Positions 17,217 through 26,173 of a stretch of 64,000 nt of DNA are shown here, one piece after another. The translations under genes were made by a program, and so were the position numbers. The stretch covers positions 30,419-94,418 of the forward strand of contig NZ_NWUW01000017.1 in NCBI RefSeq assembly GCF_002746455.1, read 5' to 3'. The DNA is from Bacillus fungorum. Lineage in GTDB: Bacteria > Bacillota > Bacilli > Bacillales > Bacillaceae_G. A model generated the notes under the pieces. That model had not been told where the DNA came from and made no database searches. It saw nothing but the letters and a program-made list of their open reading frames with translations. Numbering within the stretch: position 1 is the stretch's first letter; each line of letters opens with the position of its first letter.

Positions 17217-18817
17217 ATTTGCCTCTCATCCCTACCTTTAGGTATTTCAATTGTTATCGTTGTTCCTTTCCCTACTAATGAATGCATATGAATTTCCCCA
17301 TTTATTCGCTGTATACTTTCTTTTACAAGATACAAACCATAACCGCGGTTATCTCCCTTTGTAGAATAACCTTTCGTAAATAATTCCTCTATTTCTTTTT
17401 CTTGTATACCTTTTCCCGTATCTTGTACTGTAATAGTTAATATATCCCCATGTTGTATCTTAACTTCAACTTGCTTCTTTTCACAATTCGTAACTGCCTC
17501 TAATGCATTATCAATTAAATTTCCAACAATCGTAATCAGTTCATGAGTAATACTTTCATTATCTATTTCCGGCATATAAGAATCTTCACTTATAATTAAT
17601 TTTATATTTTTCTCTCTAGCATAGCTGAGCTTACCTAGTAAAAAACCAGCAAATACTGGACTTTTTATTCTTTTCATAACTCCACCAATTTCATATTGAT
17701 GCTCTGATACCATGCCGCTTATATACTTCTTCAATTCTTCATACTGTTCCATATGTGTAAGCCCTAATATGACATGCATTTTATTCATAAATTCATGAGA
17801 TTGTGCCCGTAATGCTTCTGCATATAGTCTAATACCAGTTAGTTCCTCTGCTAGTTTTCTAATCTCTGTTTTATCACGAAATGTTGCAATCACGCCAACT
17901 ATTTCTCCTTTTACATATAAAGGAACTCGATTCGTCACAATCGTAATTCCGTAAATATTTTGTTCTTCGTTTAATTGTACTTCTCCCGTTTGCAATACTT
18001 CTTTTATACGTGAATTCGGCATATACAACTCAACATCTTTACCGATAAAATCTTCTTCAAGTCCACTTTTCTTAAACAATCGTTTTGCCTCATTATTTAT
18101 TAAAGTTACATTGGCCTCTTTATCTACAGCAATAATACCTTCCTTTACAGATTGTAGCATCGTATTTCTTTCTTCAAGAATTTTCGCTATCCTGTGAGGT
18201 TCAAGACCGAATAAACTTTTCTTTATATGTCTAGCTAGCAATATTGCTCCTATAATTCCAACTAGCACTCCAACTCCTACACCAATATAAATAATATATC
18301 TACTTTCCTTAACTCTCTCTTTTACATTATCTGCTGAAATCCCAACGGCCACTGCTCCAAGTTGTTCACCTGTTTCAGAAAATATTGGTACAAACACTCG
18401 CATGGAAATACCTAAAGTTCCTTCTGCTAACGATACATGTTCTTTTCCTTTCAATGCAGGCCCTTCATCCCCACCAATGAAATGATGACCTATTTTTTGA
18501 GGATCTGGATGAGATTTTCTTATTCCATCCATGTCCATAACTACAATAAATTGAACACCTGTGTTTTTTAATATTCTATTTGTATACGTTTGGATTGCAG
18601 AGGTATCTGCTTTCCCAACCAAACCATCGATTACAATTGAATCGTTCGCCACAATGTGTGCAATTGTTTTTGCTTTCTCGGCTTGGCTATCCTCCGTCGT
18701 CCGTTCTACATTATGACTAATTAATATGTCTGTCACAAGTAAAGAAAAAATTACAACTGTACAAACTAACAATGTAATCGTTTTCCATAAATTCCATAGT
18801 CTTTTTCTTTTTTTCAT
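17213..18817 (-). CDS. CitA-family sensor histidine kinase (MalK/CitS-like)
   Basis: A ~534-residue kinase: membrane segment near residues 15-35, periplasmic-type Cache sensor (RKSHPDPQKIGHHFIGGDEG), a second membrane segment (IGVGVGVLVGIIGAILLA), a PAS domain (EGIIAVDKEANVTLIN), the SpoOB-like dimerisation helix with AQSHEFMNKMHVILGL, and a HATPase domain (DNALEAV, DTGKGI, GYGLYLVKE). ATG at 18817 is preferred over the frame opening at 18877 because the latter lies within the terminator of the upstream gene and AGGGGAGTC precedes 18817. Predicted to sense an external di- or tricarboxylate. Confidence 0.9.
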   Translation of the reverse strand: MKKRKRLWNLWKTITLLVCTVVIFSLLVTDILISHNVERTTEDSQAEKAKTIAHIVANDSIVIDGLVGKADTSAIQTYTNRILKNTGVQFIVVMDMDGIRKSHPDPQKIGHHFIGGDEGPALKGKEHVSLAEGTLGISMRVFVPIFSETGEQLGAVAVGISADNVKERVKESRYIIYIGVGVGVLVGIIGAILLARHIKKSLFGLEPHRIAKILEERNTMLQSVKEGIIAVDKEANVTLINNEAKRLFKKSGLEEDFIGKDVELYMPNSRIKEVLQTGEVQLNEEQNIYGITIVTNRVPLYVKGEIVGVIATFRDKTEIRKLAEELTGIRLYAEALRAQSHEFMNKMHVILGLTHMEQYEELKKYISGMVSEHQYEIGGVMKRIKSPVFAGFLLGKLSYAREKNIKLIISEDSYMPEIDNESITHELITIVGNLIDNALEAVTNCEKKQVEVKIQHGDILTITVQDTGKGIQEKEIEELFTKGYSTKGDNRGYGLYLVKESIQRINGEIHMHSLVGKGTTITIEIPKGRDERQI

Positions 18818-18852
18818 CCCGTTAATGACTCCCCTAATTGCTGAATAGAAAA

Positions 18853-18886
18853 ATAAGTAAGGTGATATTATTTTCACCTTACTTAT
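18853..18886 (-). terminator. Intrinsic terminator of the first chemoreceptor gene
   Basis: Perfect 13-pair stem ATAAGTAAGGTGA / TCACCTTACTTAT followed by Ts on the minus strand. It separates the chemoreceptor from the kinase gene. Confidence 0.85.
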
Positions 18887-18895
18887 CTGCTGTTA

Positions 18896-20878
18896 TTATA
18901 CTTTAAATTTACTAGTCATCGCTTGTAGTTCTTCGGCCATCTCAGCTAAGTTTTGCGAAGCTGAACTAATTTCTTCCATTGAATTCACTTGTTCTTCTGT
19001 TGAAGCAGCAACACTTTGCATACTAGCTGTATTTTCTTCTGCAGCCGCTGCAATTTCATCAATAGCATTTGTCACTTCATTTGCATCTCCAGCAATTCTC
19101 TTTGTTGTTTCTACCATTTGATTAACTTGAGAAACAATATGTGTAGTAGAACTTAAAATTTCTGTAAAACTTACTTTCGTTTTTGTTACAACATCAAGGC
19201 CTTGTTGAACTTCCCCATTCACATTATCCATCGCCTTAACAGTATGTTCAATATCAGCCTTAATTTCTGCAATTAAATTTGCAATCTCTCCAGAGGATTC
19301 TCCTGATTGCTCCGCTAATTTTCTAACCTCATCTGCTACAATAGCAAACCCTCGGCCCTGTTCACCTGCTCTTGCTGCCTCAATAGCCGCATTTAAAGCT
19401 AATAAGTTCGTTTGAGTAGCGATGTTTTGAATTGCTTCAGAAATAGCTCCTACCTGCTTTGATTTCTCATCAAGAAGTTTAATAATAGCATCTGACTCGG
19501 ATACCGATTTAGAAATAGACTGCATTTGTTTTGCTGTTTGCTCAACCAATTCTTCTCCCTCTTCAGCTCTTTCTCTCGCATGTAATGAGGAGATAGAAAT
19601 TGCCTCCGCACTTCCAGTTACATCTTGAATTGCTGTATTTACTTGTTGTAATGTAGCTGCACCTTCTTCAACACCTTGACTTTGTGATTCAGCCCCACCT
19701 GATACTTGTTCCATTGCAATTGTAATTTGATCTGTCGCATCATTTGCTTGTTGTACGCTTGCTGTTAACTCTTCAGCCGATGCAGCGACATGTTCTGCTG
19801 AAAAACTAATTTGAGTAATCACATCTTGTAAAGAAGCAGACATTTCATTAAAGGAATTCCCTAATTTCCCTATGTCATCCTTGGAATGGATTGTAATTTT
19901 CTCTGTCAAATCTCCCTTACTAATTTTATCTGCTGATTCAGCTATTTTTCGTAATGGCCTTGTAATAGAATTTGTAATGAAATAAATTAATACACTACCA
20001 AATACAATAGCGATAGCTATGACAATAAAAGTCTTATAAAAAACTGGATTCACAGCTTGGATAATTTCTTCATCAAACATAACTCCAACTACTTTCCAGC
20101 CCGTTTTTTCATTTGTTGCAAAGATTAAATTCTTTTTATCATCTTGTTCTGTATAAGACACATTTCCTTGTTTATCTTCATAAATTGGTTTAATCCAAGG
20201 ATCAGTAACTTTTGCACCTGGTTTTCTAGATGGATGACTAACAATTTGCTTATTTTGATCTAAAATAACGGCATAACCTTTTTCCCCAATGTTAATCATT
20301 TTGGAAATTTTTAAGATGTTATCTAAATTTAAGTTAATTCCTATAACACCTTTACCATCTTTTACTTCTTTAGCAATTGTCACTACCATATTTTTTGTAG
20401 ATGCTGATTGATATGGTGCAGTAACAATTACTTTCCCTTTACTTTCATGTGCTTCTTTATACCAAGATCTCTCTGTTGGATTATACCCATCAGACATTTG
20501 GATAAATGGTTCTCTTATAAACTTTCCCGTCTGCGTTCCAATATAAATACCTTCTACTTCTGGATGAAGTTTGATATATTGCGCTAACTTCGTTCTTACT
20601 ATTTCTTCTTGTCCGTTTGGATATGTATCCTCTGTTAAGATGTCTGCAAAGTATGCTGCATCAACAAATTTCTCTTCTATATTTTGAGAAATAACAGTAT
20701 TTAAAATCGAAATATTTTCCTTTGCTTTACCTGTAATTTGTTGTTCAAAATTTGTTTTGGCAGTTTGATATGAAACACCACCGATAATAAGTCCTGGTAT
20801 AGTTAAAATAAGAAAAAATGAAATGATTAATTTTTTCTTGATGCCCATACATTTAACCCAATTAAATATTTTTTGCAT
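18896..20878 (-). CDS. Methyl-accepting chemotaxis protein, dCache type (paralogue 1)
   Basis: A 660-residue chemoreceptor: N-terminal membrane helix, extracytoplasmic double-Cache domain with the ligand-contact block [20 protein letters not shown], second membrane helix near 285-305, HAMP, and the signalling tip [21 protein letters not shown]. Start after AAAGGAGGCTTATT. Placement beside malate transport and sensing genes suggests a carboxylate attractant, but Cache specificity cannot be read off. It is paralogous to the product of 37662, which sits beside the second carboxylate module. Confidence 0.9.
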   Translation of the reverse strand: MQKIFNWVKCMGIKKKLIISFFLILTIPGLIIGGVSYQTAKTNFEQQITGKAKENISILNTVISQNIEEKFVDAAYFADILTEDTYPNGQEEIVRTKLAQYIKLHPEVEGIYIGTQTGKFIREPFIQMSDGYNPTERSWYKEAHESKGKVIVTAPYQSASTKNMVVTIAKEVKDGKGVIGINLNLDNILKISKMINIGEKGYAVILDQNKQIVSHPSRKPGAKVTDPWIKPIYEDKQGNVSYTEQDDKKNLIFATNEKTGWKVVGVMFDEEIIQAVNPVFYKTFIVIAIAIVFGSVLIYFITNSITRPLRKIAESADKISKGDLTEKITIHSKDDIGKLGNSFNEMSASLQDVITQISFSAEHVAASAEELTASVQQANDATDQITIAMEQVSGGAESQSQGVEEGAATLQQVNTAIQDVTGSAEAISISSLHARERAEEGEELVEQTAKQMQSISKSVSESDAIIKLLDEKSKQVGAISEAIQNIATQTNLLALNAAIEAARAGEQGRGFAIVADEVRKLAEQSGESSGEIANLIAEIKADIEHTVKAMDNVNGEVQQGLDVVTKTKVSFTEILSSTTHIVSQVNQMVETTKRIAGDANEVTNAIDEIAAAAEENTASMQSVAASTEEQVNSMEEISSASQNLAEMAEELQAMTSKFKV

Positions 20879-21022
20879 AATAAGCCTCCTTTATGTAATG
20901 TGGATACTTGTGTAATTTTATACAAGTAACATATATAAAACAATATATAATGATAACATGTATTTTTTTTGTCAATTATACATTTTTACAATATTCACTA
21001 CTTCTAACTATTTAATCATAAA

Positions 21023-21069
21023 AAATAAGAGAACTTTAGCTTATTATATAAGCTAAAGTTCTCTTATTT
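21023..21069 (-). terminator. Intrinsic terminator of the C39-like peptidase gene
   Basis: Long stem of about 20 pairs (AAATAAGAGAACTTTAGCTT with its complement) downstream of the minus-strand stop at 21110. Confidence 0.85.
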
Positions 21070-21109
21070 CTTAACAAAAAACACTCACAAAAAATCCTCT
21101 TACAATTCC

Positions 21110-21865
21110 TTATTTGGAGCTTTTCACATAACTAATCGCCTGACTCCCCATTTGCAGCCATGCTTTTTCAAAACTTTCTCTCGGTACTTTTACCTCTAAA
21201 CTATCATTGAGAGGATCTCGAATATATACAAATTCCTTATCATATCCAACAAGTACTACACAATGTTCATTATACGTAATAGAAATATCTCCACTATTTG
21301 TCTCCCATATAGTAAATTCATCCTCATCTAATGGCGCAAATGTTGCATTTGTAATCATGACTACCGGCTGTCCTGATTTTACACTCTTATAAAGTTCTTC
21401 CGTACTCTTCCCTGTTAAGTCCACAGCTTTATTAGGTAAATACTTTTTCGCTAATTGAAAAAGTGGTCCATGATATACACCATATCCCGATTCAGAAAAC
21501 GTATAAATGTTCCCAACAAATCCTTCATTTGGATTCCCTCTTACACCATCTTCTAAAAAATTCACCTTTTTGATTTCACTTGCTAATTGCATCTTATCTA
21601 CTGAAACACCTGCATATTGTAACAGCATCGCTAAGCTCGTCACTTCACAGCCTCTATCTAATTCTGGTAATTGCTGAATTAATGGTACATTTGATAAAAT
21701 GACCTTTTCATCATTATTACTAAATTCCGTTTCTTTTCCGCTTTGTATATTGAAGAATGTCAACTTCTCCACATACTTTATAATTCCATTTGTATATACA
21801 CTCCATACCGCTATAGCTAGTAATATTATGCATATATACCACTTAAACCTTCGTATCACTCTCAC
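21110..21865 (-). CDS. C39-like cysteine peptidase with membrane anchor
   Basis: A 251-residue protein. An N-terminal hydrophobic segment (residues 9-27) anchors or exports it. The rest is a Peptidase_C39_2-type papain-like fold: Cys in LDRGCEVTSLAMLLQYAG, His in HCVVLVGYD, Asp in IRDPLND. The domain differs from bacteriocin-processing C39 domains in not being fused to an ABC transporter. It starts 8 bases after the stop of the repeat protein gene, so the two are cotranscribed. The substrate is unknown; cleavage or cross-linking of a surface protein is one possibility. Confidence 0.82.
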   Translation of the reverse strand: MRVIRRFKWYICIILLAIAVWSVYTNGIIKYVEKLTFFNIQSGKETEFSNNDEKVILSNVPLIQQLPELDRGCEVTSLAMLLQYAGVSVDKMQLASEIKKVNFLEDGVRGNPNEGFVGNIYTFSESGYGVYHGPLFQLAKKYLPNKAVDLTGKSTEELYKSVKSGQPVVMITNATFAPLDEDEFTIWETNSGDISITYNEHCVVLVGYDKEFVYIRDPLNDSLEVKVPRESFEKAWLQMGSQAISYVKSSK

Positions 21866-21872
21866 GCCCTTT

Positions 21873-22694
21873 TTAGTTCGTTAAATAAGAATAAAATGCG
21901 TCAGCATCCGTTCGAATTACCGGTACAAAATTTAGTTCTTTTCCTTTCTCAGGTTGATCTTTTTTTATTTTTTCGGTTAGTTCTTGAATATTCATGTTCG
22001 TTTTGTCCATATTAAGCTCATCTGCCAATTGTAGCACTTTTTGTTCATTAATTTCGCTTAATACTTGATATATATCTTTACCATACAAATCAATATGATA
22101 TTTTTTTGCTTCGTCCTGCACTTTTTGTTCGTACACTTCTTGTGCTAACTCTTCTATCTCTTTTCCTTTTTGTGAAATACCTAATTTCCCTACTTCTTCT
22201 CTTACTTTCGTTCCATAGATTTCTTCCGCAATATCCTCTATTTCTTTTCCATTTGTCGAAATACCTAATTTATCCGCTTCATCGCTAATTTTAATCGTAT
22301 TAATTTGAGTAATCAAATTTACAATTGATGTATTTTCTATAGATATGCCTAACTTTAACGCTTCTTGCTTCACTTTTGTTTCATAGATTTCTTCTGAAAG
22401 AGTTCCAACATCTTTTCCTTCAATCGAAATGCCTAATTGTTCAGCTTCTCTTCCTACTTCCGTCTCATGAATTTCTTTTTCTAACGTAATTTGTTCTTTC
22501 CCTTCCGTTTCAATACCTAGATTCTCCGCCTTTTCTTCTGTATGCACTGCATGTATCTTTCCATTGTTTAATTGTTCTTTACTGCGCTGCGTGTAATCTG
22601 TCTTTCCTTTTGATGTTTCAGAAGGAGAGGCACCCCCTAATATACTTAAGCTCATTACTCCAATAGTGAATACCGTCATCATTTTTTTTTTCAA
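21873..22694 (-). CDS. Exported protein with seven 28-residue repeats
   Basis: A 273-residue protein with a signal peptide (MKKKMMTVFTIGVMSLSILG, cleavage likely after GGAS). From residue ~52 it carries about seven tandem repeats of 28 residues with the pattern EAxxLGIxxxGKxIxxLxxEI, then YExKVxx. The last repeats drift. The C-terminus VIRTDADAFYSYLTN is outside the repeats. The repeats look like short helical hairpins and may form a rod. No family is recognised with certainty. It is cotranscribed with the C39-like peptidase. Confidence 0.75.
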   Translation of the reverse strand: MKKKMMTVFTIGVMSLSILGGASPSETSKGKTDYTQRSKEQLNNGKIHAVHTEEKAENLGIETEGKEQITLEKEIHETEVGREAEQLGISIEGKDVGTLSEEIYETKVKQEALKLGISIENTSIVNLITQINTIKISDEADKLGISTNGKEIEDIAEEIYGTKVREEVGKLGISQKGKEIEELAQEVYEQKVQDEAKKYHIDLYGKDIYQVLSEINEQKVLQLADELNMDKTNMNIQELTEKIKKDQPEKGKELNFVPVIRTDADAFYSYLTN

Positions 22695-22881
22695 AATTAA
22701 TTCCTCCTTCTTACAACTTCTTTTCCATCATGCCCATAAATTTTTTAATACTATACATAATCGAAATAACATTCTGATCAATATATTCTGCTCAAATACA
22801 TTTTTATAATCGCTTCTTTATAGGGCGAACGTTCTGTATATAATACATGTTATAAATAGTTTCTTAACTTTCCCTTAAAAA

Positions 22882-22911
22882 AAGACGACCTTGTAAAAAC
22901 AAGATCGTCTT
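22882..22911 (-). terminator. Intrinsic terminator of the second OmpR-type system
   Basis: AAGACGACCTTGT / ACAAGATCGTCTT stem with a 4-base loop and one mismatch, directly after the kinase stop. Confidence 0.8.
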
Positions 22912-22916
22912 CTCAC

Positions 22917-24167
22917 CTATATTCTTTGGTTTTTAGGAAGAATCACTTCAAAGCAAGTACCCTCGCCCCATTTGCTCTCTACTAATATTTTCCCATAATG
23001 CTTTTCTACAATCCACTTTGCGATTGAAAGGCCTAATCCCGCTCCTTCTGACACACTTCTCGCTTTATCTCCTTGATAAAAACGATCAAATAATTTTGGG
23101 ATGTCCTCATCTTTCACTCCTATACCGTCATCTTTCACTCGTATACGAATCGAACTGTTCGTTTGCGTACAATCGATTTGAATATGACCACCTTCATTCG
23201 TATACTTCATCGCATTATCTAACAATATGACCATCATTTGATGGATTCTCTCTCTATCACCCATAAATGATATGTCATGCTCTACTTTCAATAGCATCTC
23301 TTTTTCTTTATAGGAAGCAATTTCCTTATATGGATCTACTATTTCTTCTAACAACTTATCCATTTCAAACGTTTTCTTATCCATCTCAATTTGATTAGAA
23401 TCCGAACGTGCTAATAATAATAAATTAGCAACAAGCTTAGATAACCTTCTACACTCCTTTGAAATCGTAGAAATATCCATCGCTTTTTCTTCTATTGTCG
23501 CAGATGGTGAGTGAAATAATATATCCGTTTTGGATTGAATAACCGCAAGTGGTGTCCTTAATTCATGTGATGCATCTGACACGAATTGCTGCTGCTTTTC
23601 CCATGAATTTTGAATGGGTATGAGTGCCCTGCCAGCTAAGAAAAAGCCGATTCCTATTGCACATAAACTTCCTATGCTACAGCCTATAACGATAATTAAA
23701 AATAAAGTATTTAACATGCCTTCTTCCGCTGTTATATCTCGTACGATTTGAACTATTTCTCCATCTTTTTGAAGCGAGAATGTTCTAAAATATCGTCCTT
23801 GTACTTCAATATCTTGCAAATCCTCTAACTTTTTTGGCGAAAACTTTTCTAAATTCTCTTCAAAAACAGCACGGAATTTACGGTTATCACCCTCTATTTC
23901 CACTATTTCTCCCTTCCAGGTTATTCTAGTTACCCGGGGATCTCCAATTTGAATATTCTCCATACGTTTTCTTGGTGGTACTTTAACATCTAATTTTTCT
24001 CTATACTGAGCTATCATTTTTATAGATTGATCTACTTCACTATAAATACGCTTATATGTGTACGAATAAATAATACTACCTAATACCCCTATCAAAATGA
24101 TAAATACTAATGAATTCAATATAGTCAATCGAATGCGCGTCTTCTGAAACATACTTCCTTTTTTCAT
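22917..24167 (-). CDS. Membrane sensor histidine kinase, OmpR-type system
   Basis: A 416-residue kinase with a membrane helix at about 14-36, an external domain of ~115 residues, a second membrane region (LFLIIVIGCSIGSLCAIGIG), HisKA box FVSDASHELRTPLAVIQSK and HATPase boxes LLDNAMKYTNEGG, DDGIGVKDEDI, FDRFYQGD and GAGLGLSIAKWIVE. Its ATG overlaps the regulator stop (ATGA). The input domain is not recognised. The external domain is far larger than in intramembrane-sensing BceS-type kinases, so it is not the obvious controller of the BceR-like boxes. Confidence 0.9.
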   Translation of the reverse strand: MKKGSMFQKTRIRLTILNSLVFIILIGVLGSIIYSYTYKRIYSEVDQSIKMIAQYREKLDVKVPPRKRMENIQIGDPRVTRITWKGEIVEIEGDNRKFRAVFEENLEKFSPKKLEDLQDIEVQGRYFRTFSLQKDGEIVQIVRDITAEEGMLNTLFLIIVIGCSIGSLCAIGIGFFLAGRALIPIQNSWEKQQQFVSDASHELRTPLAVIQSKTDILFHSPSATIEEKAMDISTISKECRRLSKLVANLLLLARSDSNQIEMDKKTFEMDKLLEEIVDPYKEIASYKEKEMLLKVEHDISFMGDRERIHQMMVILLDNAMKYTNEGGHIQIDCTQTNSSIRIRVKDDGIGVKDEDIPKLFDRFYQGDKARSVSEGAGLGLSIAKWIVEKHYGKILVESKWGEGTCFEVILPKNQRI

Positions 24168-24835
24168 TTCTCTTTTAATATATATCCAATACCACGAACG
24201 GTTTGAATATCTTTCTGATAACCAAATGGCTCTAATTTTTTACGTAAATGATGTACATATACTTCTACAATTGCTACTGTCGTATCTGAATCAAATCCCC
24301 AAACACGATCAAAAATTTGTTCACGCATTAAAATCTTTCCGCTATTTTGAACAAGGTACTCTAAAAGCTCATATTGTTTTAACGTTAACTTAATACCTTG
24401 TCCATCTACTTGAACATCTTTATCTTTTCCGAACAGTTCAATCCCTTTATAGCGAATGGTTTGATGTGTCGTTAAACCACCACTTCTCCGTAGTAAAGCG
24501 CGAATTCTCGCTTTTAATTCAGGGGCCTGAAACGGCTTAACGATATAGTCATCTCCACCAAAATCCAATCCTTTCACTCGATCTTCTAAAGAATCTCTCG
24601 CTGTCAAAAACAGGACTGGTGTTTCAATCTTTTCATCACGTATTTTTTGAATTACTTCAAAACCGTCCATCTCTGGCATCATCACATCAAGCAAAATAGC
24701 ATCATATATATTTTGTAATGCTAGAAATAATCCATCTTCTCCATTCAATGCTGTATCTATTTCAAATTCATCACGCAAAATTTGTACGATAGACTCTAAT
24801 AACAAAGCATTATCTTCTACTACGAGTAAGCGCAT
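24164..24835 (-). CDS. OmpR/PhoB-family response regulator
   Basis: A 223-residue regulator with receiver domain (VVEDNALLL, phospho-Asp in LLDVMMPEMDGFE, Lys in YIVKPFQAPELKARI) and a winged-helix output domain. ATG at 24835 follows AAGGTGAGAAT and is preferred to the earlier frame opening at 24853. It is translationally coupled to the kinase gene at 22917. The targets are unknown. Confidence 0.9.
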   Translation of the reverse strand: MRLLVVEDNALLLESIVQILRDEFEIDTALNGEDGLFLALQNIYDAILLDVMMPEMDGFEVIQKIRDEKIETPVLFLTARDSLEDRVKGLDFGGDDYIVKPFQAPELKARIRALLRRSGGLTTHQTIRYKGIELFGKDKDVQVDGQGIKLTLKQYELLEYLVQNSGKILMREQIFDRVWGFDSDTTVAIVEVYVHHLRKKLEPFGYQKDIQTVRGIGYILKEK

Positions 24836-25015
24836 ATTCTCACCTTCCACCATATAGTTCGATTCTATTTATGATCACATTCCTGCTTTTCCTAACGAAA
24901 GAATATAATCATATTTTGTAATTTCATTTTTAATTCGTTCTTTCTACACTTTTTCTTGATACAGAGTTTTAAAGATTAATTATAAAGACTCTTTCTTAAA
25001 TTTAGCTTAATAAAA

Positions 25016-25053
25016 AATTGAAAGAAATAAGATTTCCCTTATCTCTTTCAATT
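25016..25053 (-). terminator. Intrinsic terminator of the metallophosphatase gene
   Basis: AATTGAAAGA / TCTTTCAATT stem extended by ATAAG / CTTAT, followed by TTTTTT-type A/T run on the minus strand; overlaps the gene's last codons. Confidence 0.75.
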
Positions 25054-25752
25054 TTTTACTACATATACCTTTTTACTTGGCAATTCCAAACAATTTAGCT
25101 GACCACCATAAACAGCCCCGCCATCAATTCCAATAATATGATTACTACCAAAATACACGCCGCAATCCTTACTACCATGAAGCGTTTTTGTTTCTGTATG
25201 ACCAAATACAACAACCTTTTCGCCGCTATATCCATTATGAAACTCATTACGGATCCACATTAACGTATATGGTTCACATTCCGAAACTCGCTTCGATGGC
25301 TCAACACCGGCATGAACAAATATATACTCTTCTGTTTCAACGTAATGATCTAATTCTTGAATGAACTTTACATGTTCCTCTAAAACATGAGATTGTAAAT
25401 TCGGTTTTTGGAAGGCTTCCTCATTAACCACAATATCTTTTTCTACAAATCCATAGCTGTATAAAGTCTTATCTCCGCCATTCCTTTTTGCCCAATGGTT
25501 CCATGCACGTTCCTCATCCGTTGTTAACGCTTTAATCATCATATCTTCATGATTGCCCTTTAGAACGAGGGCCCCATCTTCTTTTAACTCTTTTACCTTT
25601 TCAATTACCGCACGCGCATTTGGACCCCGATCTACATAATCCCCTAATAAAATCAATTGATCCTGTCTTGCATCGTATTGAGCTTCTTCTAATAATTGTT
25701 CGAACTTTTCTATTTCTCCATGAATATCACTAATAACAAGAATTCTTTTCAT
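25048..25752 (-). CDS. Metallophosphoesterase (PrpE/ApaH-like serine/threonine or Ap4A phosphatase)
   Basis: A 234-residue calcineurin-like phosphoesterase with all metal-binding motifs: SDIHG at residues 8-12, LGDYVDRGPNA, LKGNHEDMM and VFGHTET. Sequence and length fit the bacterial PrpE, PrpA and symmetrical Ap4A hydrolase group. Substrate choice between phosphoproteins and diadenosine tetraphosphate cannot be settled from motifs. It stands alone between terminators. Confidence 0.88.
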   Translation of the reverse strand: MKRILVISDIHGEIEKFEQLLEEAQYDARQDQLILLGDYVDRGPNARAVIEKVKELKEDGALVLKGNHEDMMIKALTTDEERAWNHWAKRNGGDKTLYSYGFVEKDIVVNEEAFQKPNLQSHVLEEHVKFIQELDHYVETEEYIFVHAGVEPSKRVSECEPYTLMWIRNEFHNGYSGEKVVVFGHTETKTLHGSKDCGVYFGSNHIIGIDGGAVYGGQLNCLELPSKKVYVVKN

Positions 25753-25862
25753 ATTATCCCCTTCTTTCTAAACCACTCTCTTTCTAATTATAGTTCAAAA
25801 CAACAGAAATTTCTGAACTCATATTCGAAATCACATTTATTACAAATAAAACAATTATATCC

Positions 25863-25926
25863 TTACAACAATGTAAGTCTCTTGTCATCCAATTCGATAG
25901 TTGCAATTGCTATATTTCCTTATACT
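25863..25926 (+). promoter_or_regulatory. BceR-box-like promoter, copy C
   Basis: CTTACA-ACAA-TGTAAG with TTACA-N4-TGTAA at 25863-25876, GTCA 7 bases on, TCGAT at +18, and -10 TATACT at 25921-25926, again with a 44-base gap. The early transcribed region AGTAAGAAATG is shared with copy B. Confidence 0.75.
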
Positions 25927-25966
25927 AAAAGTAAGAAATGAAACAAAAAACAAGGAGAGATGAGAG

Positions 25967-26050
25967 ATGAAAAAAGTAATGGAAGTTGTAGTAGCGGTGG
26001 CAGAGGTTTTCGTAAATGGCAAACAAGTTGCAATGGAGTTAAACAAATAA
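25967..26050 (+). CDS. Microprotein, paralogue of the gene at 13618
   Basis: A 27-codon gene starting 9 bases after AAGGAG. The product MKKVMEVVVAVAEVFVNGK, then QVAMELNK, aligns without gaps with the 13618 product. Most codon differences are conservative (valine/isoleucine/leucine exchanges). Together with the shared promoter this is good evidence for a real duplicated microprotein family. Alternating hydrophobic residues suggest an amphipathic strand or helix. Function unknown. Confidence 0.72.
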   Translation: MKKVMEVVVAVAEVFVNGKQVAMELNK

Positions 26051-26137
26051 TGAAAAAGACAACATTCATTCTAGACCCTTTACTCATATAAAAGAGATAA
26101 GACTTCATCATTTCTTTGATCCCTTATCTCCCTATAA

Positions 26138-26172
26138 AGAAAGCCGTATCCCTTTTAAGGATACGGCTTTCT
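26138..26172 (-). terminator. Intrinsic terminator of the ugp operon
   Basis: Perfect 14-pair stem AGAAAGCCGTATCC / GGATACGGCTTTCT just after the ugpB stop. Confidence 0.9.
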
Positions 26173-26173
26173 C

